A stretch of 64,000 bases of DNA from Crassaminicella profunda (lineage in GTDB: Bacteria; Bacillota; Clostridia; Peptostreptococcales; Thermotaleaceae). The notes under the pieces are model-generated. The model was not told where the DNA came from and did no database searches. It saw only the letters and a list, made by a program, of their open reading frames with translations. The stretch lies in the NCBI RefSeq assembly GCF_019884785.1, contig NZ_CP082326.1, forward strand, positions 1,915,355 through 1,979,354, written 5' to 3'. This document shows positions 36,264 to 45,659 of the stretch, piece after piece (position 1 is the first letter of the stretch; the number at the start of each line of letters is the position of its first letter). A program made the position numbers and the translations under genes.

Positions 36264-37297
36264 ACTTTAATATAAAAATCCTCTTTTTCAACTACTTCTC
36301 CTACTACTGCAAAATCTGTAGGTAATTCATCTTCATAAAAGGCAAGTAAATCTTTTACTTTTTCCTTAGATAAAGATATTAATAAACCGCCTGATGTTTG
36401 TGGGTCATATAAAATATCACGCATGTAAGTTGGCACTTCTTTTTCAAAGTCTACTTGTCCATCTAAATACGCTTCATTATTATATGCTCCTGCAGGTACA
36501 AGACCCATATTGGCGTTTTCTATAGCTCCTTCAACAATAGGTACCTCTTTAGAATTTATAGTTAGAGTAACATCACTAGCTTTAGCCATCTCAAAGGCAT
36601 GTCCTAAAAAACCAAATCCTGTAATGTCTGTACAAGAATGTGCACCTATCTTTTTCATTCCTTTAGCTGCAATATTATTTAGGCTAGCCATTACACTCAT
36701 AACCTTTTCTACAAGCTCCTCTGAAAGCATTCCTGCTTTGATAGCTGTATTTAAAATACCAGTCCCTAAAGGCTTTGTTAATACTAATACATCACCTGGC
36801 TTAGCTAAATCATTACTCATTACCCTATCAGGCGATACAATTCCTGTAACGGATAATCCATATTTGGGTTCATTATCATCTACACTATGTCCTCCTACTA
36901 ATAATGCACCTGCTTCCTTTGCCTTATCTGCTCCTCCCTTTAAAATCTCTGTTAGAATATCCATAGATATACAAGTAGGAAAGCATACAATATTCATAGC
37001 AAGGATAGGTTCTCCCCCCATTGCATATACATCACTTAAGGAATTAGCTGCTGCAATTTGTCCAAACATATAAGGATCATCTACTATTGGTGTGAAAAAA
37101 TCTAAGGTTTGTATAATAGCCGTATCATCATTCAGTTTATATACTGCTGCATCATCAGAAGTTTCTAAGCCTACCAATAAATGCTCATCCTGTATTTTAG
37201 GTAAATGACACAAAACTTGTGCCAAGGTCTCAGGACCAATTTTTGCTGCTCATCCAGAAGTTCTACTCATTTCTGTTAATCTTTTATTTGTAGTCAT
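36257..37297 (-). CDS. selD: Selenide, water dikinase SelD, a selenoprotein (TGA = Sec16)
   Basis: Makes selenophosphate from selenide and ATP. The complete gene starts at the ATG at 37297 (MTTNKRLTEMSRTSG), runs through an in-frame TGA at 37250-37252 (codon 16) and ends at 36257, giving 346 residues. The motif is T-S-G-U-A-A-K-I, matching the catalytic (C/U)-x-x-K site of SelD with Lys19 intact. Later motifs include TSDDAAVYKL, VGGHSVDDNEPKYG and CTDITGFGFLGHAFEMA. Without readthrough a caller would begin at an arbitrary internal codon near 37225 and lose the active site. AGAGGTGAT precedes the ATG. It is separated from selAB by the inverted agcS. Confidence 0.97.
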
Positions 37298-37358
37298 CCT
37301 TTATCACCTCTTTTATCTCTTATCTTATAATAGATATTATCATATTTCTAATGAACTA

Positions 37359-37970
37359 TCAATTTACCCTTATTTGCTCCTTAATCATTTCATATTTTTT
37401 GTCTCCTAATCCTGATACTTTCATTATATCTTGAATAGAAGTGAATCCTCCATTTGTTTCTCTGTACTGAATGATTCTTTCTGCAAGGACTTTTCCAATA
37501 CCATTTAATGATTCTAATTCACTTTTTGATCCAGTATTTATGTTAACCCTATTGGAATGAGTAATCATGTTATTAGATGCTACATTACTATTGTTTATGG
37601 GATTTTCTCCAATCTTTGGAATAACTATTTGCTCTCCATCTATTAATACTTTTGCCATATTTATTTGTTTTCTATCTGCTGTTTCTAAAAGTCCACCTGC
37701 TATCTTTACTCCATCTATTAACCTAGCTCCTTCTTTAAGTTTTACAATGCCAGACCGTTTTACTTCTCCGCATATATCAACGATCACAAATTTTTCTTCT
37801 TCTAGATCTTTTTTTTCTTGAATTTTTTCCATTTCTTCTATTTTCTTATTGTCATGTTCTACAACAATTTCCTTTGATTCATTGATATATAATTTATCTG
37901 CTACAAATACTATAATCGTTAAAATAAATATTCCCAAAATAGCAATTTCGCGTTTCGTAAGTTTAAACAT
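37359..37970 (-). CDS. comEA: ComEA-like DNA-binding competence/helix-hairpin-helix protein
   Basis: 203 residues. N-terminal membrane anchor (REIAILGIFILTIIVFVA), charged linker, SLBB domain (about 70-125, VDICGEVKRSGIVKL), Asn/Ser linker and C-terminal tandem helix-hairpin-helix (VNINTGSKSELESLNGIG and IMKVSGLGDKKYE). This is the ComEA domain order; ComEA binds DNA at the cell surface during uptake, though many clostridia keep it without known competence. The ATG at 37970 after GGTGAT is preferred over a TTG at 37985. Confidence 0.92.
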   Translation of the reverse strand: MFKLTKREIAILGIFILTIIVFVADKLYINESKEIVVEHDNKKIEEMEKIQEKKDLEEEKFVIVDICGEVKRSGIVKLKEGARLIDGVKIAGGLLETADRKQINMAKVLIDGEQIVIPKIGENPINNSNVASNNMITHSNRVNINTGSKSELESLNGIGKVLAERIIQYRETNGGFTSIQDIMKVSGLGDKKYEMIKEQIRVN

Positions 37971-38077
37971 TTTATCACCAGCCAATCTATTTATAATTTA
38001 TCTACACTTATTGCTATATTTGTCATTCTACTTTAATGTTATTCACGATTAATAATATTTTGTCTCTTTTATTTTCC

Positions 38078-38106
38078 TTAAATTTTTTTTGTTTTTCTGT
38101 TATACT
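38078..38106 (+). promoter_or_regulatory. Possible promoter of dacF
   Basis: -10 TATACT (38101-38106) with a weak -35 TTAAAT (38078-38083) at 17 bp. A sporulation sigma factor could be used instead; I cannot decide from sequence. Confidence 0.45.
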
Positions 38107-38143
38107 AATAAAGTGCTTTTACTAAAGATTTAAGAGGTGACTT

Positions 38144-39490
38144 ATGAAAAAATTGACTTTATTTTTTATCATTGTTTTTACACTAATCAACACAACTTTC
38201 TCTACAACTTTTGCTTTTTTCTCACCTCCACCCATTACAGCGCCCAGTGGCATTTTAATGGATGCAGCTACAGGTGATGTATTATATAATAAAAATGCTT
38301 ATACAAAGATGTATCCAGCTAGTACAACCAAAATTATGACGGCCCTTTTAGTATTAGAACATGCAAATCTAGAGGATAAGGTAATCATAGATAAAGATAC
38401 TCCTTTTACAGAGGGTACTCGAATATATGTAATGGAAGATGAAGAGTTTACTGTTGAGCAGCTTCTCTATGCCCTACTAATCGAATCTGCAAATGATGCT
38501 GCTGTTGCTTTGGCAAAGCATGTATCTGGAAGTGTTGAAGAATTTGCTAAACTTATGAATAAAAGAGCAAAAGAATTGGGCGCTAAAAACACGCACTTTG
38601 TAAACCCTAATGGATTACCCGATGATAACCATTATACTACATCTTATGATTTAGCAATGATTGCAAAATACGCCATGACTATACCAAAATTTAGAGAAAT
38701 TGTTAAAACCATTCGCTATCAAATTCCTCCAACCAATAAACAAATTGAAACCCGTTACTTTAAAAATAAGAATAGATTTCTCTGGTCTACCAATAAAATA
38801 TTATATAAAGAAAAATGGATTCCTATAAAATATGATATTGTTGAAGGAATAAAAACCGGTTACACCAGTGTAGCTCGTCAATGCTTAGTTGCTTTGGCAA
38901 AAAAGGATGGTCATAGTTTCATTACTGTTGTCCTAAAGGCTGAGGGGAAAAATCTTTGGGTAGACTCAAGAACCCTTATAGATTACGGATTTGAAAATTT
39001 TAAATTCATTCAATTAACAGATGCAAAAATAAAAACAAAATCTATCCCTATCAAAAATAGTGAAGAAAAACAATTAGATTTACTTACTCAAAATAAATTT
39101 TACAAAGCAATTCCTAAAGATCAAAATTTACCTACAATCAATAAAACTATAACTTATAATAAGGATATTAAAGCGCCTATCAAAAAAGGACAAGTTTTAG
39201 GGAAAGTAACTTTCAATTTCGGTCAACGCAAATTAGGTGAAGTAAATTTAATTGCAGCAAAATCCATTCCTGCTAAGAAAGGTATTACTTCTATTTTTTA
39301 CTTTAACAATTCATGGGTAAAATCAATTTTTTGTTATATTTTCATCTTCATACTCCTTTTCCTTGTATGGAGAACGATCATAACAATGATTCGCTTAAAA
39401 AAGAAAAAAAGAAAACTTCTTAGAAAAAAAAGGTTAAAAAAATATTCTACAGACTACATGTCATTAAAAAAACATCCATACCGAAAATAA
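38144..39490 (+). CDS. dacF: D-alanyl-D-alanine carboxypeptidase (DacF/DacB type PBP)
   Basis: 448 residues. Signal sequence at 1-25, then an S11 peptidase domain with SxxK as PASTTKIM (Ser60-Lys63), SxN as ESAND (Ser115-Asn117) and KTG at 237-239 (EGIKTGYT). All catalytic motifs are intact. The C-terminal beta domain (about 285-395) is followed by a membrane segment (IFCYIFIFILLFLVWRTIITM) and a very basic tail (KKKKRKLLRKKRLKK). Trims the terminal D-Ala of peptidoglycan stem peptides outside the membrane. The C-terminal transmembrane anchor replaces the usual amphipathic helix. Confidence 0.95.
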   Translation: MKKLTLFFIIVFTLINTTFSTTFAFFSPPPITAPSGILMDAATGDVLYNKNAYTKMYPASTTKIMTALLVLEHANLEDKVIIDKDTPFTEGTRIYVMEDEEFTVEQLLYALLIESANDAAVALAKHVSGSVEEFAKLMNKRAKELGAKNTHFVNPNGLPDDNHYTTSYDLAMIAKYAMTIPKFREIVKTIRYQIPPTNKQIETRYFKNKNRFLWSTNKILYKEKWIPIKYDIVEGIKTGYTSVARQCLVALAKKDGHSFITVVLKAEGKNLWVDSRTLIDYGFENFKFIQLTDAKIKTKSIPIKNSEEKQLDLLTQNKFYKAIPKDQNLPTINKTITYNKDIKAPIKKGQVLGKVTFNFGQRKLGEVNLIAAKSIPAKKGITSIFYFNNSWVKSIFCYIFIFILLFLVWRTIITMIRLKKKKRKLLRKKRLKKYSTDYMSLKKHPYRK

Positions 39491-39511
39491 TTATAAGATG
39501 ATCCATAAAAT

Positions 39512-39540
39512 TTGATTTGTAATTGGAAAAAATATATAAT
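39512..39540 (+). promoter_or_regulatory. Promoter of the class V aminotransferase gene
   Basis: -35 TTGATT (39512-39517), 17-bp spacer, -10 TATAAT (39535-39540), 45 bp before the start codon. Confidence 0.8.
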
Positions 39541-39584
39541 AGATAAAACTAATATGGTACATATTTTTACAAGGAGGAACTATC

Positions 39585-40655
39585 ATGCAAAAAAAATTGT
39601 TTATTCCTGGCCCTGTTGATGTTTCAGAAGATGTCCTCAAAAAAATGTCAACTTCAATGATTGGTCATCGCAGTAAAGAAGCATCTGATTTACAAAGAAG
39701 TATTTCTCAAAAAATGATGCAGCTTATGTATACAAAAAATCAAATTATGCTATCTACTTCATCTGGAAGTGGATTGATGGAAGGAGCCGTACGGTCTTGT
39801 ACGCAAAAACGAGCAGCTGTATTTTCTATAGGTGCCTTTGGTGATAGATGGTATAAAATGGCCACTTCTAATGGTGTAGCTGCAGATAAATTTTCATCTG
39901 AGTGGGGTAATCCTACTACACCAGAAATGGTAGATACGGCTTTATCTACCCAGAAATATGATTTAATCACAATTACTCACAATGAAACATCTACAGGAAT
40001 AATGAATCCTATAGACGAAATTGCAGAAGTAGTAAAAAAATATCCTGATGTTATTTTTTGTTTAGATACAGTTAGTTCATTGGGCGGAACAAAAATTGAA
40101 GTAGACAAATTAGGCGTTGATATATGTATTACTTCTACTCAAAAATGTCTAGGATTACCTCCAGGAATGAGTATTTGTTCTATTTCTGAAAAAGCTATAG
40201 AAGCTGCTAAAAAAGTAGAACATAGAGGCTATTATTTTGACTTACTTGCCATGTATGAATGTATAAAGAAAAAAGATCATCAATATCCATCTACACCCTC
40301 TTTATCTCATATGTTTGCCCTTGATTACCAGTTAGACAAAATTTTAGAAGAGGGTTTAGACAATAGATTTGCACGTCACAAAGAAATGGCAAAATATGTC
40401 CGTAAATGGGCACAAGAAAAATTTTCGTTATTTGCTAATGAAAAATATGCTTCCAACACATTAACAACTGTTAAAAATTCAAAAAACATATCTGTTGCAG
40501 ATTTAAATCAAAAACTAGGGGAATATGGATATACCATCTCTAATGGATATGGAGATTTAAAAGAAAAAACATTTAGAATCGCCCATATGGCAGAAACTAC
40601 TTTAAATGAGGTAAAAGAATTATTAAGCACAATTGATAAAATTTTAAATTTATAA
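39585..40655 (+). CDS. Class V aminotransferase (alanine-glyoxylate / serine-pyruvate / PucG-like)
   Basis: 356 residues, PLP-dependent. Begins with the FIPGPVDVSEDVL and MIGHRSKEASDL motifs typical of the AGXT/Spt group. Has SSGSGLMEGAV, the cofactor Asp in CLDTVSSLGG, and the Schiff-base lysine Lys187 in TSTQKCLGLPPG. Likely interconverts alanine, serine or glycine with a keto acid; the precise substrate is unclear. AAGGAGG precedes the ATG. It converges on a YheO-type regulator and a ridA remnant, a combination that suggests amino-acid catabolism. Confidence 0.9.
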   Translation: MQKKLFIPGPVDVSEDVLKKMSTSMIGHRSKEASDLQRSISQKMMQLMYTKNQIMLSTSSGSGLMEGAVRSCTQKRAAVFSIGAFGDRWYKMATSNGVAADKFSSEWGNPTTPEMVDTALSTQKYDLITITHNETSTGIMNPIDEIAEVVKKYPDVIFCLDTVSSLGGTKIEVDKLGVDICITSTQKCLGLPPGMSICSISEKAIEAAKKVEHRGYYFDLLAMYECIKKKDHQYPSTPSLSHMFALDYQLDKILEEGLDNRFARHKEMAKYVRKWAQEKFSLFANEKYASNTLTTVKNSKNISVADLNQKLGEYGYTISNGYGDLKEKTFRIAHMAETTLNEVKELLSTIDKILNL

Positions 40656-40660
40656 AAAAA

Positions 40661-40680
40661 ATCGTGACAAAAGTCACGAT
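40661..40680. terminator. Bidirectional terminator
   Basis: Perfect 8-bp stem ATCGTGAC / GTCACGAT with an AAAA loop, flanked by AAAAAAA on the left and TTTTTTT on the right. It ends the aminotransferase transcript and the opposing regulator/ridA-remnant transcript. Confidence 0.92.
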
Positions 40681-40684
40681 TTTT

Positions 40685-40739
40685 TTATTTTATAACAATG
40701 ATAGCTTCTATTTCAACAAATACTCTTGCTGATTCATAT
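40685..40739 (-). pseudogene. C-terminal remnant of a RidA-family gene
   Basis: Immediately after the regulator's stop codon the minus strand reads KYESARVFVEIEAIIVIK and then a stop. This matches the conserved end of RidA (enamine/imine deaminase), which usually reads P-A-R-x-x-V-E-I-E-A-I-A-V. No start codon and no upstream RidA sequence remain, because the regulator gene fills the space. RidA removes reactive enamines made by PLP enzymes and is a sensible former neighbour of the aminotransferase. Confidence 0.65.
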
Positions 40740-41390
40740 TTATTTATCATACACTCTAATTTCGTCAAGGTAATTGTAAATAGTATATCTTGATACACAC
40801 AAGACTTTTGCAACATAATCTATTGCACCCTTTATTAAGAAAGCCCCTTGCTCATCTAATCTTTTAACAATATTCACTTTTTCTTCTTTATTCATATAAG
40901 CTACAGGTTTTCCTAATTGACTAATTGTATTTGTTACAATATTTGTTAAAACATCATTTACATTATTAGTTGAATAATGATTATTTTGTACTTCATTCTC
41001 ATCTTTGACTTGCATAATTTCATTAATAGCATTTTGTGCAACAATTAATGAACTCATATCAAAATTAATACATAATAATCCAATAACATTTCCATCTTGG
41101 TCTTTTACAGGCATTGTGCTAGATTTTAAGACCCTTCCATCTGTAGTTTCCCCAGTGTAATTAATCACATTATTTCTAACATTACCTTTTTGTACAGCTT
41201 TCAATCCTGCTTCTGTCATAGGGCTACCTATACTTCTTCCTGTCACGTGACCATTTTCTATGGCAATAATAGAACTTTTTCCATTACAGAAATCATGTAA
41301 CACCATCTCACAATTTTTCCCAAATGTTTTTGCGATTCCTTCAACAAGAGGTACTATGGCCTTTAATATTGGATGTATGGATTTTTCCAT
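40740..41390 (-). CDS. YheO-like PAS-domain transcriptional regulator
   Basis: 216 residues. N-terminal YheO/DauR PAS-like domain (HPILKAIVPLVEGIAKTFG, EMVLHDF, then GKSSIIAIENGHVTGRSIG and MPVKDQDGNVIGLLCINFD) and a C-terminal HTH_22 domain (DYVAKVLCVSRYTIYNYLDEI). Members such as DauR control D-amino-acid catabolism. It faces the class V aminotransferase tail to tail and follows leuS in reverse order; target unknown. GGGAGG precedes the ATG. Confidence 0.9.
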   Translation of the reverse strand: MEKSIHPILKAIVPLVEGIAKTFGKNCEMVLHDFCNGKSSIIAIENGHVTGRSIGSPMTEAGLKAVQKGNVRNNVINYTGETTDGRVLKSSTMPVKDQDGNVIGLLCINFDMSSLIVAQNAINEIMQVKDENEVQNNHYSTNNVNDVLTNIVTNTISQLGKPVAYMNKEEKVNIVKRLDEQGAFLIKGAIDYVAKVLCVSRYTIYNYLDEIRVYDK

Positions 41391-41410
41391 GGAGCCCTTC
41401 CTCCCTTACA

Positions 41411-43876
41411 TTATTTAGCAACGATGTTTACTAATTTTTTAGGTACTACGATTACCTTAATGATTTGTTTTCCGTCTATAAAGGATGCGATTTTTTCATT
41501 AGATAAAGCTTCTTTTTCTAGCTCTTCTTTTGTTAATGTAGCTAAAACTTCTATTTTTTCTTTTACTTTTCCGTTGATTTGGATTACAATTTGAACTTCA
41601 TCTTTTACAATTGCATCTTTTTCATACCTTGGCCACTCATGAGCATGAACACTTGTATCATATCCTATACTATGCCATAATTCTTCTGTTACATGAGGTG
41701 CAAAAGGTGCTAAAAGAATAATTAATGTTTCTAATGCTTCTTTTAATAGCCCTCTATTACATTTTTCTCCTAGTTCTTTATATTTATAAATTTCATTTAC
41801 AAGTTCCATAATGGCACTAATAGCTGTATTGAAATTAAATCTGCCTTCAACGTCTTCTGTGACTCTTTTAATCGTTGTATGAATCATATATCTAAGCTGT
41901 TTATCTTCTTTAGTATATACATTATTCTCTTTTACATCACTGATAGAATCTTTTAGTTCATCTACTACTCTCCATACTCTATTTAAGAATCTAAAGCATC
42001 CTTCCACACCTGTATCGCTCCATTCAAGATCTCTCTCAGGAGGTGCTGCAAAAAGAATAAATAGTCTTGCTGTATCTGCTCCATATTTTTCTATGATTTC
42101 TTTAGGACTTACAACATTTCCTTTTGATTTAGACATTTTCGCTCCGTCTTTTAGAACCATTCCTTGAGTAAGAAGGTTTTTAAAAGGTTCTGAAACAGGA
42201 GAATATCCTAAATCATGTAATACCTTTGTAAAGAATCTAGCATAAAGAAGATGTAGAATTGCATGTTCTACCCCACCAATATATTGGTCTACATCCATCC
42301 AATATTTCGCCCTTTCATATCCAAATACCTCTTCACTATTTAAAGGATCTGCATATCTTAAAAAGTACCATGAAGAGTCTACAAATGTGTCCATTGTATC
42401 TGTTTCTCTTTTAGCAAGCTTACCGCATTTTGGACATTTTGTATGCATAAATTCCTTACTTGTAGTTAAAGGAGATTCACCTTTTCCAGAAAAAACTACA
42501 TCCGTTGGTAACATAACTGGTAAGTCTTTCTCATCAACTGGAACAGATCCACAATCTTCACAATGAACAATTGGTATTGGTGTTCCCCAATATCTTTGTC
42601 TTGAGATTAACCAATCTCTTAGTCTAAAGTTTATTGTTTTTTTACCAAGACCTTCTTTTTCAAGATAATCAGACATTTGTACTAAAGCCTCTTTGCTATC
42701 TATGCCATCAAATGATCCTGAATTAAGCATAATCCCTTCATTGGTATAAGCTTTCTCTAAATGATTAACATCTATACTATCATCTTTTGGTTTAATTACA
42801 GGAACAATTTCAATATCATATTTTTTAGCAAACTCAAAGTCTCTTTCATCATGAGCAGGAACAGCCATAATCGCTCCTGTACCATAATCCATTAGAACAT
42901 AGTTTGCAATATAGATAGGAATTTTCTTTCCTGTTAAAGGATTGATAGCATATTTGCCTACAAACATACCTTCTTTTTCTACATTTGTTGCTGTTCTTTC
43001 TACTTCAGAAAGGTATTGAAGCTTTTCTACAAAAGTCTTTACACTCTCTTCCTGCTTCGTTCCCTTTGTAAGCTCTTTTACATATGGATGTTCTGGAGCA
43101 AGTACCATATATGTAACACCATAAATAGTATCTGGTCTAGTTGTAAATACATTTAATGTTTTATCAGAATCATCTATTTTAAATTCAACTTCTGCCCCTA
43201 CACTTTTTCCTATCCAGTTTTTTTGCATAATTTTTACTTTTTCTGGCCAACCTTTAAGATCTTCTATATCTTTTAATAAGGTGTCCGCATAATCTGTAAT
43301 TTTAAAATACCATTGCTCTAAATCCTTTTTTCCTACAACACTATCACATCGTTCACACTTTCCACCAACAACCTGTTCATTAGCAAGTACTGTTTCACAA
43401 GAAGGACACCAGTTAACAGGGTATTTTTTCTTATAAACGAGTCCTTTTTTATAACATTGTACAAAAATCCATTGTGTCCATTTATAATAATTTGGATGAC
43501 AAGTAGCAACTTCTCGATCCCAATCGTAACTAATCCCTAACTCCTTTAATTGATCTCTCATTTCTTCGATGTTTTCCCAAGTCCATTTGTTAGGATGAAT
43601 ACCATGCTTAATAGCTGCATTCTCAGCAGGTAGTCCAAAAGAATCCCATCCCATTGGATGAAGTACATTAAATCCTTTCATCTTCTTAAATCTTGCCACA
43701 ACATCTCCAATAGAATAATTTCTTACATGTCCCATATGAAGTTTTCCTGATGGATATGGAAACATCTCTAATACATAATATTTTTCTTTCTCATTTTCAA
43801 CAGTTTCAAACATTTTATTTTTTTCCCAGTAATCTTGCCACTTCTTTTCAATTACACTAAAATCATATTTTGGCAT
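41411..43876 (-). CDS. leuS: Leucine--tRNA ligase
   Basis: 821 residues, class I synthetase for tRNA-Leu. HIGH-type motif [16 protein letters not shown] (about 37-52), zinc-like cysteines CPSCETVL and [11 protein letters not shown]1 editing domain with [19 protein letters not shown] motif as KMSKSKGNV, and a C-terminal anticodon-binding region. All parts intact. Preceded by a T-box leader with a CTT (Leu) specifier. Confidence 0.98.
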   Translation of the reverse strand: MPKYDFSVIEKKWQDYWEKNKMFETVENEKEKYYVLEMFPYPSGKLHMGHVRNYSIGDVVARFKKMKGFNVLHPMGWDSFGLPAENAAIKHGIHPNKWTWENIEEMRDQLKELGISYDWDREVATCHPNYYKWTQWIFVQCYKKGLVYKKKYPVNWCPSCETVLANEQVVGGKCERCDSVVGKKDLEQWYFKITDYADTLLKDIEDLKGWPEKVKIMQKNWIGKSVGAEVEFKIDDSDKTLNVFTTRPDTIYGVTYMVLAPEHPYVKELTKGTKQEESVKTFVEKLQYLSEVERTATNVEKEGMFVGKYAINPLTGKKIPIYIANYVLMDYGTGAIMAVPAHDERDFEFAKKYDIEIVPVIKPKDDSIDVNHLEKAYTNEGIMLNSGSFDGIDSKEALVQMSDYLEKEGLGKKTINFRLRDWLISRQRYWGTPIPIVHCEDCGSVPVDEKDLPVMLPTDVVFSGKGESPLTTSKEFMHTKCPKCGKLAKRETDTMDTFVDSSWYFLRYADPLNSEEVFGYERAKYWMDVDQYIGGVEHAILHLLYARFFTKVLHDLGYSPVSEPFKNLLTQGMVLKDGAKMSKSKGNVVSPKEIIEKYGADTARLFILFAAPPERDLEWSDTGVEGCFRFLNRVWRVVDELKDSISDVKENNVYTKEDKQLRYMIHTTIKRVTEDVEGRFNFNTAISAIMELVNEIYKYKELGEKCNRGLLKEALETLIILLAPFAPHVTEELWHSIGYDTSVHAHEWPRYEKDAIVKDEVQIVIQINGKVKEKIEVLATLTKEELEKEALSNEKIASFIDGKQIIKVIVVPKKLVNIVAK

Positions 43877-43942
43877 ATATTTATCCTCCTATATATTTAA
43901 TTTTTAAAAATGATTCTTTACAATAAAAAAAGCACCTTGAAA

Positions 43943-44167
43943 AATTCTCATCCCCTTGTAGGGACGAGGAATTCCCCGCGGTACCACCCTAATTGACATT
44001 AATTGTCCACTTATTGGTTCTTAAAGGTAACCAACCTATTGTTTCCTGAGGCAAGTTCAACAGTTTGCTTTATCGATTCACACCCTCCATCGACTCTCTA
44101 AAAAAGGTCAACTATTTACTACTCCTCTATAATTGTATTCATTTTTTATAATACTTCTTAGAATTTT
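43943..44167 (-). promoter_or_regulatory. T-box riboswitch leader of leuS, Leu (CTT) specifier
   Basis: The T-box sequence AGGGTGGTACCGCGG lies at 43976-43990, followed by the terminator hairpin AATTCCTCGTCCC / GGGGATGAGAATT (43943-43973) and TTTTTC. In stem I an AGTA loop-E segment is opposite GAA-CTT-G, flanked by the pairs GAGG / CCTC below and AATAGTT / AACTGTT above. The specifier CTT is at 44053-44055. Uncharged tRNA-Leu would stabilise the antiterminator. Confidence 0.96.
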
Positions 44168-44173
44168 ATAATC

Positions 44174-44202
44174 ATTATAATTGCTTTTTTATAGATTGTC
44201 AA
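44174..44202 (-). promoter_or_regulatory. Promoter of the leuS T-box transcript, overlapping the 3' end of rsfS
   Basis: Consensus -35 TTGACA (44197-44202) and -10 TATAAT (44174-44179), 17-bp spacer. The -35 box lies inside the last codons of rsfS (stop at 44189). Confidence 0.9.
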
Positions 44203-44542
44203 CATTTACATGTACTGCATCTTTCCATACTCTTTCTATATGATAAAAATTTCGTTCTTCTTCAATAAAAAGATGCACCACTACGTTAATAAAATCTAAT
44301 AAAATCCATCTACCATTAGCATAACCTTCTTTGTGATCTAATATTATCCCGCGTTCTTTCATTTGATCTTCAACTTCATCAGCAATGGCTTTTACCTGTC
44401 GAGTTGATGTTCCATGGGCTATTACAAAATAATCTGCAAAACTAGAAATTTCCTTAATGTCTAAAATTTCAATATCTTGTCCTTTTTTATCATCTATGCT
44501 TTTTACAATGTCAAAAGCAATTTTTCTTGATGTTTCAACCAT
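44189..44542 (-). CDS. rsfS: Ribosomal silencing factor RsfS
   Basis: 117 residues. Binds ribosomal protein L14 and blocks 50S-30S joining in slow growth. Family signature: DIEILDIKEISSFADYFVIAHG, then STRQVKAIADEVEDQMKE and the WILLDFINVVVHLF core. nadD, yqeK, an LCP gene and rsfS are commonly linked; here a Ca/Na antiporter intervenes. Confidence 0.96.
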   Translation of the reverse strand: MVETSRKIAFDIVKSIDDKKGQDIEILDIKEISSFADYFVIAHGTSTRQVKAIADEVEDQMKERGIILDHKEGYANGRWILLDFINVVVHLFIEEERNFYHIERVWKDAVHVNVDNL

Positions 44543-44560
44543 ATATAACCTCCTACTATA

Positions 44561-45562
44561 TTAAAAAGAAATTGCTGCTAATACGCCAATATACGCTGCA
44601 TACAGTACAAAAATTAAAAAACCATGTTTCCTATCGATTTTCCTTCGAAAAGTACCACACAAAACTAATAAACTCATCAAAAGGAAAGACATAGGCATAT
44701 CTAAAACTAAAGTTTGTGGTACGTCTGTTAATATTTTATGGAATAGTTCAATATTTCTAGTAGAGATCGTTAATCCATTCTTTGGAATTATAGAGGATAC
44801 CCCTAAAACCATTGTTATATTTAATATATTTGCCCCAATAATATTCCCTACAGAGATTCCTTCATGTCCTTTTATTGTAGCAGTCACCGCAGTAACTAAT
44901 TCAGGTAGTGAAGTACCCAGTGCAATTAACGTCAAACTTACAATTTGCTCTGGTATATGAAGAATTTCTGCAATTTGCACACCATTATCCACTAACAATC
45001 TTGCTCCTATAACAATACCACAGGCACCTATAACAAATTTTAAAATATTCACAAATATATGCAGTCTTTTCGTCTTATACGAACTTCTAAAACCATTTGA
45101 CGATCCAGCTTGATTAAATTCAACAACATTTATAATTATATAGATTATCAAGAATAATATCAATACAAATCCTTCGACTTTCATCACTGTTTGATCATAA
45201 GCAAAAACATAAAAGCATATTAATGACAACATCATCATAAAACCTTTAATGCTAAAAAATTTTCTTCTCACACGAATAGGTGAAATGCAAGCACAAATTC
45301 CTAATACAAGACCTATATTGCATATAGTGGAGCCTATAGCATTTCCTATAGCCATTTCAGGATGTCCCTTTATAATTGCAATAGTTGATACAAAAAGCTC
45401 GGGTAGCGTAGTTGCTAAGCTTACAAGGGTTGCACCTACTAGAATCTTAGGAATTCCTGTAGCTATAGCAATCCAAACAGCAGCATCTACAAATAAATCT
45501 CCTCCTTTAATTATTATAAGCAATCCTACAAAAAACATGAAAAAAACTAGTACATTTTCCAT
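44561..45562 (-). CDS. Calcium/sodium antiporter (CaCA family, YrbG-like)
   Basis: 333 residues with about ten membrane segments in two halves. The alpha repeats are ATTLPELFVSTIA with GNAIGSTICNIG in the first half and TSLPELVTAVTA with GNIIGANILNIT in the second, including the ion-binding Glu in each. Exchanges Ca2+ for Na+ or H+. It lies 18 bp upstream of rsfS, in a position more often lacking such a gene. AGGAGG precedes the ATG. Confidence 0.94.
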   Translation of the reverse strand: MENVLVFFMFFVGLLIIIKGGDLFVDAAVWIAIATGIPKILVGATLVSLATTLPELFVSTIAIIKGHPEMAIGNAIGSTICNIGLVLGICACISPIRVRRKFFSIKGFMMMLSLICFYVFAYDQTVMKVEGFVLILFLIIYIIINVVEFNQAGSSNGFRSSYKTKRLHIFVNILKFVIGACGIVIGARLLVDNGVQIAEILHIPEQIVSLTLIALGTSLPELVTAVTATIKGHEGISVGNIIGANILNITMVLGVSSIIPKNGLTISTRNIELFHKILTDVPQTLVLDMPMSFLLMSLLVLCGTFRRKIDRKHGFLIFVLYAAYIGVLAAISF

Positions 45563-45630
45563 AATATCCTCCTCATTTTATACTGTATCATTACTATATA
45601 TACAATTTTTTTTAAGGATATTACAAAAAA

Positions 45631-45659
45631 AAATAGCTACAGAATCTCTGCAGCTATTT
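45631..45659 (-). terminator. Terminator after the LCP gene
   Basis: 12-bp hairpin AAATAGCTGCAG / CTGTAGCTATTT (one G-U) with loop AGATT, followed by TTTTTTTTTGT on the minus strand. Overlaps the stop codon. Confidence 0.9.

Noticed and set aside
36510-37073. 187-residue open frame on the plus strand opposite selD
   Set aside because: It is antisense to a clearly conserved selD, has no ribosome site and shows no protein family features.
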